Source of the DNA: Dyadobacter fermentans
Lineage (GTDB): Bacteria > Bacteroidota > Bacteroidia > Cytophagales > Spirosomataceae
Direction of reading: 5' to 3'
NCBI RefSeq assembly: GCF_019924045.1
Contig: NZ_JAHXBN010000039.1
Location: forward strand, 1-60,219
DNA length: 60,219 bases
Shown: positions 18,407-27,455 of the stretch, one piece after another
Numbering within the stretch: the first letter of the stretch is position 1
Layout: every line of letters begins with the position of its first letter
Position numbers and translations under genes: made by a program
Notes under the pieces: model-generated
What the model was told of the DNA's origin: nothing
Seen by the model: the letters and a program-made list of their open reading frames with translations, nothing else
Database searches by the model: none

Positions 18407-19462
18407 ATGCGCAAAAGTTGGAAAGGGTTTTATCGGCTGATTCACCGCTATCAGCACAACACGATCAATCCGATCAAAAAGCAGGTGATGGATTTCTGGT
18501 ATGATTCAATCAATCATACCGGAGCGGACGTACAGCAGGAAGATCAGAAACTGAAAGCGGATATCTGGGGGGCGATCCGGCAGAATATGCATGAGTTGCC
18601 GGAAACCGTCGAGCCGCTGACCGGCAGAAGATGGTGGCAGTCTGCATATTTCAAATTTGCTGCGACGGCTGCTTTCCTGATCGTGGGTTTTGTTTTTTAT
18701 AAAGGTGGTATCGCCGGGCGAAATTCAATCATCGCGAAGGTTCCCAATGCGATGATCAGCGACCTGGTGAAGAATGAGAATACGACCGAAAAGCTCAAAC
18801 TGGTCAAACTTCCTGATGGCACCGCGGTGTCGTTGTACCCGGGAGCCATTCTGTTTTACCCGCAGGTGTTCACGGCGAAGGAGCGAAATGTGTTTTTAAA
18901 AGGAGACGGATATTTTGATGTAACCCATGATCCCGGCCGGCCTTTCAGCGTTTATTCAGATCATATCATTACCAAAGTGCTGGGAACCAGCTTTACGATT
19001 AGAACGAGTCCCAAGGGAAATGTCGAAGTAGCCGTTTTGCGGGGAAAGGTTAAGGTGAAGAAAAATGCGCCGGATGCCGGGGCATCTGGGGTAAGCAAAG
19101 AGGTTACCCTTACACCCAACAAGAAAGTAACGTTCTCATTTGAAACCGGGGAAATGGTCACCGGCCTGGTTGAGGAGCCGTTACCTGTGAGCAGACGCGA
19201 AAGTACGATCGACATCAGGAATGCTTTTATTTATACGGACAAGCCTGTTTCAGAGATCATTCCGCAGCTGGAAAAGGCATATGGGTTAGCCATCCTTCTC
19301 GAAAACAAAAATCTGGCCAATTGCACCATTACCGCCGACGCATCGAATCTGGGCGATCTTTTCGCGCTGCTGGATGTACTATGCGCCGCTATCGACGCCA
19401 GTTACGAAGTAAGGGAGGACCAGATCTTTCTGACCGGGCCCGGATGTAAAGCGATTCAGTAA
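18407..19462 (+). CDS. FecR family anti-sigma factor / transmembrane signal transducer
   Basis: 351 residues from 18407; MDFWYDSINHTG at 18488 is an alternative start. One membrane helix (FAATAAFLIVGFVFYKGG) follows a ~70-residue cytoplasmic part. The periplasmic FecR domain shows LKLVKLPDGTAVSLYPGAIL, NVFLKGDGYFDVTHDPGRPF and ITKVLGTSFTI. The C-terminal DUF4974-like segment is VSEIIPQLEKAYGLAILLEN. Role as for other FecR proteins: it keeps the ECF factor encoded 160 bp upstream inactive until the STN domain of the SusC encoded 180 bp downstream signals ligand. Confidence 0.93.
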   Translation: MRKSWKGFYRLIHRYQHNTINPIKKQVMDFWYDSINHTGADVQQEDQKLKADIWGAIRQNMHELPETVEPLTGRRWWQSAYFKFAATAAFLIVGFVFYKGGIAGRNSIIAKVPNAMISDLVKNENTTEKLKLVKLPDGTAVSLYPGAILFYPQVFTAKERNVFLKGDGYFDVTHDPGRPFSVYSDHIITKVLGTSFTIRTSPKGNVEVAVLRGKVKVKKNAPDAGASGVSKEVTLTPNKKVTFSFETGEMVTGLVEEPLPVSRRESTIDIRNAFIYTDKPVSEIIPQLEKAYGLAILLENKNLANCTITADASNLGDLFALLDVLCAAIDASYEVREDQIFLTGPGCKAIQ

Positions 19463-19643
19463 TTTTTTTACCTTTTAACAACACCCATATATGCATATAA
19501 ACGCTACGTAGCAAAAAGGACCGAAGATGCCGGAAGCATTTCGGTCCCAATTCCCATCCCTCGAAAAATCTCGGTTGTTTCATTCTGGACAAATGAAATA
19601 CTGGGAACATTTAAATCATCCTGTGATCTAATATTGTAAAAAA

Positions 19644-22600
19644 ATGAAAAAAGGACTAGAAATCATAGAGCCCTGGCGGACTATCATGAAAGTGTCATCA
19701 TTACAAATACTTCTCGCGATCATCGCCTGCACCTACTCGTACGGGGGCGAAACGCACGCCCAGGAGCTCCTGCTGAGAAAAGTTTCCATTGAAGCCCAGC
19801 AAAAGACGATCCGGTCTATCCTCGCGGAACTGGCTGCCGCGGAGAATGTCAAGTTCGTATATAGTAAAGAGTTACTTCCGGTGGAACGAAAAATTTCGCT
19901 ATCCGCCCACAACAAAAACATGTCGGAAGTGCTGGACCAGATATTCAGCCCCGACAATATTTCCTACAAGATCGTCAGGAACAGGATTATTCTTAAACCG
20001 GCGGGGCGTGAGCCGTCCGGTGCGCTTTCGCTGGACTACGGCAGTACGCTTGCCGCCGTGCAAAATGTTTTGGACAAGAATATCAAGGGAGTCGTTACGG
20101 CGGGCAAAAGCGAACCTTTGCCTGGCGTGAACATTGCCATTAAAGGAACGACCCGCGGGACCTCGACCGACGCTAATGGGGCGTATTCGCTGGATGTGCC
20201 TGATAATGGGGCTATTCTGGTGTTTTCTTTCGTGGGACACGTGACGCAAGAAGTGAAGGTGGGCGACGCCCCGGTGATCAACGTCGATCTGGTGCTGGAC
20301 AACAAAGCGCTGGAAGAGGTAGTGGTCGTAGGTTACAACTCCCAAAGCAAGCGAAACCTTATCAGCGCGGTGGCGACGGTTTCGGGCGAGACTATTACCA
20401 AACGGGTGGCTACTAACCCGGTGAGTTTGCTGCAAGGCCAGCTCCCCGGCTTGCAGGTGATACAAGGCTCGGGAGAGCCGGGGAATGAGGGCATTCAGCT
20501 ACGGGTGAGGGGTACGGGGACATTCAGCGGTGCGGGGAACGACCCGTTGGTGATTGTGGATGGTTTGCCAGGTGACCTCAGCATTCTCAACCCGAACAAT
20601 ATCGAGTCGATCACGGTGTTGAAGGATGCCGCTTCGGCTGCGATTTATGGGGCGAGAGGGGCAAATGGTGTTATTGTGGTTAAAACTAAAAATGGCAACG
20701 GCGGTGGTTTTGCATTCGGATACGGTTTTAACATCGGTATTTCCAATCCCACGCAAATCCCGAAAACGATCACCAACTCGGCCGAATTTATGGAGCTTTC
20801 CAACGAGGCCCGGACCAATTCCAATTTACAGCCGCTCTACACCCAGGCCCAGATCGATCTGTACCGGAATGCTACCGACCGGGTCAAATATCCCAACCAC
20901 AATTGGCTCGACGATCTTTTCAATCCGGCTTATGTGAAAAACCACTTTCTGAATATGTCGGGGGGAAGCAAGGACGGGACTACTTTTAATGTTGGCCTCG
21001 GGATAACCGACCAGCCCGGCGTCATGATCGGCTTCGACTACAAAAAATACACGATGAACCTGGGCCTTTCTTCCAAAGTGCACAAGCGCGTGACCCTGGG
21101 TACCAACTTGCAATTCCGGTATGGCGACCAGGCGGCACCGAGCAATGGCAGCACGGATATGTTTTTGTCGACCATGGCGCAATCGCCGCTTTATCCGCCG
21201 CAAACGGCAGACGGCAAATGGATAAAAAGAGCTTTCCCTAACGAACAGGGAAACAAAAACACGATTGCGACGGTAGCTGAGAAATCCATGCAGTATACCA
21301 AAGATTACTATGCGCAGGGAAATATGTCTTTGGATGTGGATGTGCTGGATGGCCTCAGATGGGAGAACAAAGCCGGCTTTAATTACCAGAACACGAAATG
21401 GAGCATTTTCAGGCCGGTAGTACCCATGTATTATTTCAATGACATGAGCTCGGCAGGTTTGCTCGATGTCGGTACCCCCGGCTTGAATGTGCAGCGTAAC
21501 GATTTGGTATATAGTGTTTTCTATTCGCAACTCAATTACCACAAAACATTTGGCGACAATGCCATTTCCATTTTGGGCGGTTACCAGCAGGAAAAAAACC
21601 AGACCAGCAAAATAGCGGCGTCCAGAAGGCAATTCCCGACCAATCTTTTGACAGAACTGGATGCGGGCCCAGCGGACGGACAAACCAATGGCGGGACTTC
21701 CGAGCAATGGGCTATTCACTCGCTTTATGCAACTGCCAATTACAGTTTGAAAGACAAGTACCTGCTGGGCGGAAGCGTCCGCTACGATGGTACGTCGCGC
21801 CTGCCGTCGGATACGCGCTGGGGATTATTCTATTCCTTCTCGGCCGGATGGCGTATTTCGAAGGAAACTTTTCTGCAAAATGCGAACTGGCTCAACGACA
21901 TGAAATTGCGTGCTTCATACGGTCAGCTGGGTAACCAGAATATCGGTACTTATCCCTACCAGTCTACGCTGAGCAACGCTAACTATGCATTCGGAGGATC
22001 GACGTCGACGGGTTTTGCCGCGCAATCCATTGTGGACCCTAACCTAACCTGGGAAACGACGCGGTCGGTGAATGCCGGGGTAGACATTACCGCTTTCAGT
22101 AACAAAATCACTTTCTCGGCCGATGTGTTCAACAAATATACTTTCGACATTCTGCGCGGATCGCAGGTACCGTTGTGGCTGGGTTTGAATGCGCCTACGA
22201 TCAACAACGGCGCGGTGCGCAACAAGGGTATTGAATTGAATGTCGCCTATTCGGGCCGCACCCAGCGGGGCTTTTCCTACACTGTGGGCCTGAATGCGCA
22301 GGCGTACAAGAATAAACTGGAAAAATTCGGGAAGACGGAGATCAATACCGTTCCCAATTCGATCCGTGAAGAAGGGCATCCGCTGGACGAGTTTTATGTT
22401 TATATCTGGGACGGGATTTTCCAGAACCAGGCCGAAATTGACGCTTCTCCCAAGCAGCCGGTCACACCCACACCCGGCGACCTCAAAATCAAGGACGTGA
22501 ATGGCGACGGGGTGATCAGCGAAAAGGACCGTACGTACCAGAAAGGCAGATATCCTGCGATGCAACTGGGCGTAAATTTTTCGGCCAACTGGAAAGGGTT

Positions 22601-23033
22601 CGACTTGGCAACCCAGATTTTCAGCTCCGTGGGACAGAAAATATATGTCAATGGATGGGGTATCGAGCCATTCAGACAAGGCTCGGTGCCAACCGTGGAC
22701 TGGAGAAACCGGTGGACGCCTACGAATCCTTCCAATACCATGCCGAAAATATACGTGGCCGATGGATATGCGCCTGTACAGAACTACAATTCGACTTACT
22801 TCCTCAAAAACGCCTCATTTGCGCGTCTGAAAAACATCCAGCTGGGTTATACTATTCCTAAAAGCGTAATCGACAAGGTTAAGATGAAGTCTGTGAGGGT
22901 ATTCGTTTCGGGGGAAAATGTTTTGACGGTCAGCAAGTTTCCCGGCCTGGACCCGGAAAGGGTGAACAGTGGAAATTACCTTGCTTACCCGCAAAACAGG
23001 ACCTACACGTTTGGTATCAATGTGCAATTCTAA
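19644..23033 (+). CDS. SusC/RagA TonB-linked outer membrane receptor with STN signalling domain
   Basis: 1129 residues. The signal segment (LQILLAIIACTYSYGGETHA) is followed by an STN domain (~45-120; KVSIEAQQKTIRSILAELAA, SAHNKNMSEVLDQIFS), a carboxypeptidase-regulatory-like domain (~150-220; GVNIAIKGTTRGTSTDANGA), the SusC box ALEEVVVVGYNSQSKR and a plug with PLVIVDGLPGD and VLKDAASAAIYGARGANGVI. The barrel ends FGINVQF, with the terminal aromatic residue needed for outer membrane assembly. It should import a substrate captured by the SusD protein encoded 21 bp downstream and signal through FecR. The coding sequence is visibly richer in G+C than the minus-strand module. Confidence 0.95.
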   Translation: MKKGLEIIEPWRTIMKVSSLQILLAIIACTYSYGGETHAQELLLRKVSIEAQQKTIRSILAELAAAENVKFVYSKELLPVERKISLSAHNKNMSEVLDQIFSPDNISYKIVRNRIILKPAGREPSGALSLDYGSTLAAVQNVLDKNIKGVVTAGKSEPLPGVNIAIKGTTRGTSTDANGAYSLDVPDNGAILVFSFVGHVTQEVKVGDAPVINVDLVLDNKALEEVVVVGYNSQSKRNLISAVATVSGETITKRVATNPVSLLQGQLPGLQVIQGSGEPGNEGIQLRVRGTGTFSGAGNDPLVIVDGLPGDLSILNPNNIESITVLKDAASAAIYGARGANGVIVVKTKNGNGGGFAFGYGFNIGISNPTQIPKTITNSAEFMELSNEARTNSNLQPLYTQAQIDLYRNATDRVKYPNHNWLDDLFNPAYVKNHFLNMSGGSKDGTTFNVGLGITDQPGVMIGFDYKKYTMNLGLSSKVHKRVTLGTNLQFRYGDQAAPSNGSTDMFLSTMAQSPLYPPQTADGKWIKRAFPNEQGNKNTIATVAEKSMQYTKDYYAQGNMSLDVDVLDGLRWENKAGFNYQNTKWSIFRPVVPMYYFNDMSSAGLLDVGTPGLNVQRNDLVYSVFYSQLNYHKTFGDNAISILGGYQQEKNQTSKIAASRRQFPTNLLTELDAGPADGQTNGGTSEQWAIHSLYATANYSLKDKYLLGGSVRYDGTSRLPSDTRWGLFYSFSAGWRISKETFLQNANWLNDMKLRASYGQLGNQNIGTYPYQSTLSNANYAFGGSTSTGFAAQSIVDPNLTWETTRSVNAGVDITAFSNKITFSADVFNKYTFDILRGSQVPLWLGLNAPTINNGAVRNKGIELNVAYSGRTQRGFSYTVGLNAQAYKNKLEKFGKTEINTVPNSIREEGHPLDEFYVYIWDGIFQNQAEIDASPKQPVTPTPGDLKIKDVNGDGVISEKDRTYQKGRYPAMQLGVNFSANWKGFDLATQIFSSVGQKIYVNGWGIEPFRQGSVPTVDWRNRWTPTNPSNTMPKIYVADGYAPVQNYNSTYFLKNASFARLKNIQLGYTIPKSVIDKVKMKSVRVFVSGENVLTVSKFPGLDPERVNSGNYLAYPQNRTYTFGINVQF

Positions 23034-23054
23034 CAGCCCTTTTAACATTGACAT

Positions 23055-24599
23055 ATGAAAAATTTACAATATAAAGTTCTGGCACTCATAACGCTCATTC
23101 TTTCGGCCGCCTCCTGTTCCGACGACCTGGACGTGGCCCCACCCGACAAACTTTCGACCAACATTTTCTGGAAGTCGGAAGCGGATGCGGATCTTGCTTT
23201 GACGGGCCTTTACAGCTTTTTATACGCGTCCAGCGGCGGTTATGCCACATCGCAATACCAGGTGTTCGCGTGGGACAATTTCAGCGACGACTCCTATGGC
23301 CAATATAACTATGGCGGGGGCACGAGCGCGCTTTCGTCGGGAATCACGCCGCAATCCGGGGATTTTATAAGTGCCTATTATATCAATAACTACAAGGCGA
23401 TTGCAGCAATCAATTCATTCCTGGCCAATGTAGGCAAAGTTTTGACAGGGGATAAACTGAACCGGTATCAGGGAGAAGCCTATTTTCTGCGGGCATTCAA
23501 TTATTTCTGGCTGGCGCAACTTTACGGGAATGTGGTCATCACCACGGAAGATCCGTTCTCGGTAGACTTCAAATCTTCAAGGGCTAAATCGGAAAAAGCC
23601 GAAGTGCTGAAATTAGTCGAAGACGACCTTGCGAAGGCAATCGCGTCTTTGCCCGACAATGCTTACAAGGACGGGCATGCCGTAAAAAGTACTGCCCAAG
23701 GCTATTTGGTGAGGGTATTGTTATTTCAGAAAAAATATGCGGAAGCGGCTGCACTTGCGAAGCAGGTGATCGACGGCAGCAAGTACAGCTTATTGACCAA
23801 TTACGAAGGTAATTTCTTCAAACCTGCGCAGAACAGCAGTACGGAGATCATGTTCTCCGTCAAATATTTACAGCCTAACCTGCTGCATCAGGATGTTGCG
23901 CTGGCTGTATCCCTGCAACGCTGGAAAGGCGAACTCGGGACGCAGGACCTGATTAACGAATATGAAGCCATCGACGGGAAAGATATCGGTAGCTCAGCCG
24001 TTTACGATCCCACCAAGCCATTTGAAAAAAGGGACCCGCGAATGCGGCTGACGTTCTTTTTCCCGGGCGACACCAAAGCGCAGGGATGGCCTTTCACCGG
24101 AGACTTGTCGGTGGCGACACCCGGCAAGGACAGCTGGATAAATGGTTTTTACGCTGTGAAGAAATGGCTCGACCCAAGCCTGATGAACCCGGATTATGGC
24201 GCAATTGACGAGGGCGACTTTGTATTGCTGCGCTATGCGGATATCCTGCTGATGTATGCGGAAGCCGAAAACGAAGCAAAAGGCCCTGCGAACGCGATAG
24301 CCGCCGTAAATCAGGTCAGGAAAAGAGCGGGAATGCCGGCATTGGCCGCCGGGCTTTCGCAGGCCGAAACGAGGGACAAAATCTGGCACGAACGACGCGT
24401 GGAATTTGCACTCGAAGGCCAGCGCTATTTCGATCTGAGACGTTGGGGCATCGCTACTAAAAAATTGAACGGCTTTGTTCAAAACCCGCTTGCACCGACC
24501 ATCAAATCGAAGTACGAGGACAAATACGAGTTCTGGCCGATTCCCCAGAGTGAAATTGACCGGAACGCGCCTGTTTTGGTTCAGAACCCGGGTTACTGA
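23055..24599 (+). CDS. SusD/RagB family nutrient-binding lipoprotein
   Basis: 514 residues. Lipoprotein signal MKNLQYKVLALITLILSAAS-C followed by SDDLDVAPPDKLSTNIFW, the usual SusD opening. Helical TPR text YQGEAYFLRAFNYFWLAQLY, then late RRVEFALEGQRYFDLRRWG and the C-terminal YEFWPIPQSEIDRNAPVLVQ identify the family. It is the surface lid and ligand binder for the SusC directly upstream. A hairpin terminator lies 80 bp after the stop, inside repeat copy B. Confidence 0.95.
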   Translation: MKNLQYKVLALITLILSAASCSDDLDVAPPDKLSTNIFWKSEADADLALTGLYSFLYASSGGYATSQYQVFAWDNFSDDSYGQYNYGGGTSALSSGITPQSGDFISAYYINNYKAIAAINSFLANVGKVLTGDKLNRYQGEAYFLRAFNYFWLAQLYGNVVITTEDPFSVDFKSSRAKSEKAEVLKLVEDDLAKAIASLPDNAYKDGHAVKSTAQGYLVRVLLFQKKYAEAAALAKQVIDGSKYSLLTNYEGNFFKPAQNSSTEIMFSVKYLQPNLLHQDVALAVSLQRWKGELGTQDLINEYEAIDGKDIGSSAVYDPTKPFEKRDPRMRLTFFFPGDTKAQGWPFTGDLSVATPGKDSWINGFYAVKKWLDPSLMNPDYGAIDEGDFVLLRYADILLMYAEAENEAKGPANAIAAVNQVRKRAGMPALAAGLSQAETRDKIWHERRVEFALEGQRYFDLRRWGIATKKLNGFVQNPLAPTIKSKYEDKYEFWPIPQSEIDRNAPVLVQNPGY

Positions 24600-24639
24600 T
24601 GCTGGTCTCGTAACGACTCACCGAAAGACGCACCAGAAT

Positions 24640-24803
24640 TTTGAGCATTTCTGAACAAATTTGCCATATACGTCTAAAAACAAAATCCTGCAAATCAATG
24701 ATTTGCAGGATTTTAGTTACTTTTAGTAAGTTACTCTGTGCACCCTACGGCACAAAAGTCGAACCATTTGCTGGATGATCTGAGGAAGCTGGCAGCGCTG
24801 TTT
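24640..24803 (+). repeat. Dispersed direct repeat, copy B (~165 bp)
   Basis: Partner of 9393-9551, same orientation, aligned over nearly the whole length with scattered substitutions and small gaps. It carries the same GTG-started frame (VHPTAQKSNHLLDDLRKLAA). The hairpin part is well formed here but decayed in copy A. Both copies follow the stop codon of a plus-strand gene for an exported protein. Confidence 0.8.
24682..24714 (+). terminator. Intrinsic terminator of the plus-strand SusC/SusD operon
   Basis: AAAATCCTGCAAATCA (24682-24697) pairs perfectly with TGATTTGCAGGATTTT (24699-24714), leaving a minimal loop, and the right arm ends in a T run. It lies 83 bp after the SusD stop. Confidence 0.8.
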
Positions 24804-24965
24804 GAGCGCTCTGGGATAGTGTCCTAATCCTTTTTCCGGTTGTCCGTCATAAAGTGCGACGGGGCGGCTTCGTCAGATACACATCTGCCCCATTTTCAAG
24901 GCCGGCAATCTGTTGCTCGACTACCACTTTAATCCAGGGATGATGGCTCTCATGATTTTTGATAT

Positions 24966-25610
24966 TTAGATCTGTGTTAAGTCCCCGGCCGGATAGCCAG
25001 GGACTTTCGCATGCTTAAGCTCATTTCTCCTTTTTAGGCAATTGCAAATCTGGATAGACCCGCCTGCACTGTATCCCGAAAACTGCACAAAGATATGATC
25101 ACCTTCTTTTCTACGGATTGCGTAAACTTTCACCACCGTATCGGTGTAGTCTATCGAACCCTCTTCGCCGAAATACGTGGCCTCATCCTTAATACGTTCC
25201 AGCTCTGCCGCCGCCACTTTTCCCTGATAAATCAGCGCGCCGCCCGCCGCTATGATCAGGTCGCGATAACTCTTTTCAAAGAACGGCAACGACCATTCTT
25301 TACCTGTCGCACTCGTCATAAATGCCTTGTAGACTCTCCCTTCCAAAGGAGTCATTCCCTGTTTCGTGGGGAAAAATAGCCTGTCAAAATCGCGTATAAG
25401 GGGTTTATTCAGAGGGACGATGTCGGTCGGCGGGTCAAAAATGGGAAATGCGGTCAGATCCTTTTCGCTGTAAGGGATTTTAGTCAAGTCAATCGAATCC
25501 GGGACTGCCTTTGCCAAGGTGTGCCGGGGAAATGACTGATTACCAGCCTGCACCTGGGCACAAAACGAACTGGCCTGCAATGCGGCCATCACAATGGTTT
25601 TAATAAGCAT
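24966..25610 (-). CDS. Exported protein with the N-terminal domain found in some OmpA-family proteins
   Basis: About 214 residues from the ATG at 25610, which opens a signal peptide (MLIKTIVMAALQASSFCAQVQA). The mature part reads DLTKIPYSEKDLTAFPIFDP, LNKPLIRDFDRLFFP, MTPLEGRVYKAFMTSATG and FFEKSYRDLIIAAGGALIYQG, ending near HIFVQFSGYSAGGSIQIC. From memory, this is how the region before the OmpA peptidoglycan-binding domain looks in certain Bacteroidota OmpA-like proteins. Here no OmpA domain follows. Near the end (about 25030) a +1 frame gives DLQLPKKEK-stop, so a small frameshift may have altered the C-terminus. It is probably a periplasmic or envelope protein of unknown function. Confidence 0.6.
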   Translation of the reverse strand: MLIKTIVMAALQASSFCAQVQAGNQSFPRHTLAKAVPDSIDLTKIPYSEKDLTAFPIFDPPTDIVPLNKPLIRDFDRLFFPTKQGMTPLEGRVYKAFMTSATGKEWSLPFFEKSYRDLIIAAGGALIYQGKVAAAELERIKDEATYFGEEGSIDYTDTVVKVYAIRRKEGDHIFVQFSGYSAGGSIQICNCLKRRNELKHAKVPGYPAGDLTQI

Positions 25611-25659
25611 TTGAATACACTGTTTTTGTTGTGGCAAGAGATGAATTTTCTCTAACAAA

Positions 25660-25810
25660 TCAAAACGTATACCTGCTTTCATCCTTTTCGGAACCACTCT
25701 TCACTTCACTACTATACTGCTTCGGCTTTTTGCCGATGTGCCTTTCAAACATCATCTTAAAATGCCCCAGATATATTCAGTTCCCTGAGTGATTTCTTGG
25801 TTGCAAACTG
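25660..25810 (-). pseudogene. Remnant of an AraC-type helix-turn-helix regulator C-terminus
   Basis: On the minus strand the text GHFKMMFERHIGKKPKQYSS ends at a stop at 25660-25662 after KSGSEKDESRYTF. The pattern (H-F-x-x-x-F-x-x-x-x-G-x-x-P-x-x-Y) is the second helix-turn-helix of AraC-family activators. Just upstream, in another frame, FATKKSLRELNISG fits the preceding helix, so at least one frameshift is present and the rest is lost. It lies immediately upstream of the exported protein gene on the same strand. Confidence 0.55.
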
Positions 25811-26062
25811 CGAATCAGGTGGAAATAGTGGGAATACATCCGTACAGAGTCAACCCGAACACTTACAAATTCAACTAAAGGGCTTCTGAACCTTTCGCTC
25901 CCGAATCTCCAGATAATCAAGCAAATTAAAAAATGACATTAAACATTTCATTCAATACGATTGAATCGACCACATTACGCTACATCTCAAAAAATACACG
26001 ATAAAATGCAGCCTTTTCAGAACGATTCGTGTCTGATTTCGCACAATCTAAAATTCTATACT
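25811..26062. other. Intergenic region before the tandem lipoprotein pair
   Basis: No gene seen. An in-frame extension of the next gene up to 25961 exists but has no signal-peptide character, so the start was placed at 26063. Confidence 0.4.
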
Positions 26063-27247
26063 ATGAAGACTTCGTCCACTGCGGCCATCATCATTTTTAT
26101 CATCGGCAGCCTGACAAGTTGTAAACGTCTGGAAAACACCATCGAGCCCGCAGAAAATGAGATCACAGACTCCATTGCTCATCAGAAAAACAGTCGAATA
26201 CTTGTTTATGGTGAAGGATTGTATGTCTACGGCGAATACGGCAGTTATACTGGTGGAAGGGACTCAAAATATGAAGTAACTGAGTTTGATGAAAATGGTC
26301 TCCCCGCCCTCGCCAAAATCGACGCCGAATATGGCACCGGGTTCCCCGGACATTGGGGTAAGTATAAAAGTATTCTCAAGTTAAGTTATGATCAGCAACT
26401 GAGAATTACCAGGTCCGAACAAGTATTTCAAGACTTAGTTTTAGCGACCGACTATTCAGTTCCAGATGGCGTAACACTAAATCCTGGTCGGAACATTATT
26501 CAGGAGTTTGAATACGATGGAGAATCCAATCGTGTTACACGTCAAATTCGGTATCATCTGGACGTTAGCTCGGGAAAAATGCTAACAGCCTTTGAGATAA
26601 ACAGATTGTTTAACTCAACTGGACAGCTGGTTAAGTCATGGAACGAAAGCGGTATCCAATACGAAGCAAAATTTGATCAATATAACAATCCAATTTATCA
26701 GAAAAGAGGTAATGCAACACAAAGTTGGGACTACAATTACGATACTAGCGGCAGAATTATCGGCCGAAAGGTTACGGGATCCAGCTTCAAAGAAGAGAAT
26801 ATTTATGACGCACACGGGCGGCTAGTCAAGCAAACTGGGAATTTGTTTATTCCCGGGTTCGCAAAATCCGCCTTCCCGACAGAAATTGGTCAGTTAGTTT
26901 CCAATGATTTCGATCAAGGAAACGAAGTATTTCAGGCTAGCACAACCGCTCCTGGATTTCCTCCAATTATTTATTCATATGACTTCCAATACATAAACGG
27001 AAAGATGCATGGCACAAATTCAATAAATGGGGACAAAGTCGTTCTCAATAAACAGGGTAAGATAGAAAGAATTGAATCTTTAACAAATTGGGATCCGGGA
27101 ACAAACAATGCTTACTTTATTGATGAGTATATTTACGACGAATTCGGCACTTACATAGAGCGAAAACAGACTGTTATAGATAGGGAAACCCAGAAAACTC
27201 TTGGAACCTATGGAACAAAACCTATTTTAAGGTATAAGAATTTTTGA
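26063..27247 (+). CDS. Lipoprotein with YD-repeat-like sequence, first of a tandem pair
   Basis: 394 residues from the ATG at 26063. MKTSSTAAIIIFIIGSLTSC is a lipoprotein signal. The mature part has beta-rich repeats resembling the YD/RHS type: YEVTEFDENGLPALAKID, LKLSYDQQLRITRSEQ, EFEYDGESNRVTRQIRY, NYDTSGRIIGRKVTG, NIYDAHGRLVKQTG and EYIYDEFGTYIERK. RHS-like repeats form beta-strand shells or cocoons, but in Bacteroidota many small surface lipoproteins contain them without a toxin tip, and none is visible here. The second copy 210 bp downstream shares most of these lines, so the pair arose by tandem duplication. Role unknown; surface location inferred. Confidence 0.75.
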   Translation: MKTSSTAAIIIFIIGSLTSCKRLENTIEPAENEITDSIAHQKNSRILVYGEGLYVYGEYGSYTGGRDSKYEVTEFDENGLPALAKIDAEYGTGFPGHWGKYKSILKLSYDQQLRITRSEQVFQDLVLATDYSVPDGVTLNPGRNIIQEFEYDGESNRVTRQIRYHLDVSSGKMLTAFEINRLFNSTGQLVKSWNESGIQYEAKFDQYNNPIYQKRGNATQSWDYNYDTSGRIIGRKVTGSSFKEENIYDAHGRLVKQTGNLFIPGFAKSAFPTEIGQLVSNDFDQGNEVFQASTTAPGFPPIIYSYDFQYINGKMHGTNSINGDKVVLNKQGKIERIESLTNWDPGTNNAYFIDEYIYDEFGTYIERKQTVIDRETQKTLGTYGTKPILRYKNF

Positions 27248-27455
27248 TTGCCCAAAGCAAAATATAGTGACTCAACATCGTGCATTGAGATTGAAGATTT
27301 GACGAAGATCAATTCACATTTGCCAATATCGATGAGAATTTCACTAAAATCCGGCAAGAACATTCCACTATATCTCCATTCTAATTAAATCGCGGTCAAG
27401 ATGCTGCTTTTTCCGCCCAAGGGGTGTCTACTGTACCAAACCTAAATTCTACGCT

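Larger units (their letters stand above)
24600..24965. other. Intergenic region after the plus-strand SusD
   Basis: Contains repeat copy B (24640-24803) with a terminator inside it (24682-24714). From 24804 to 24965 I see no gene on either strand. Confidence 0.6.
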
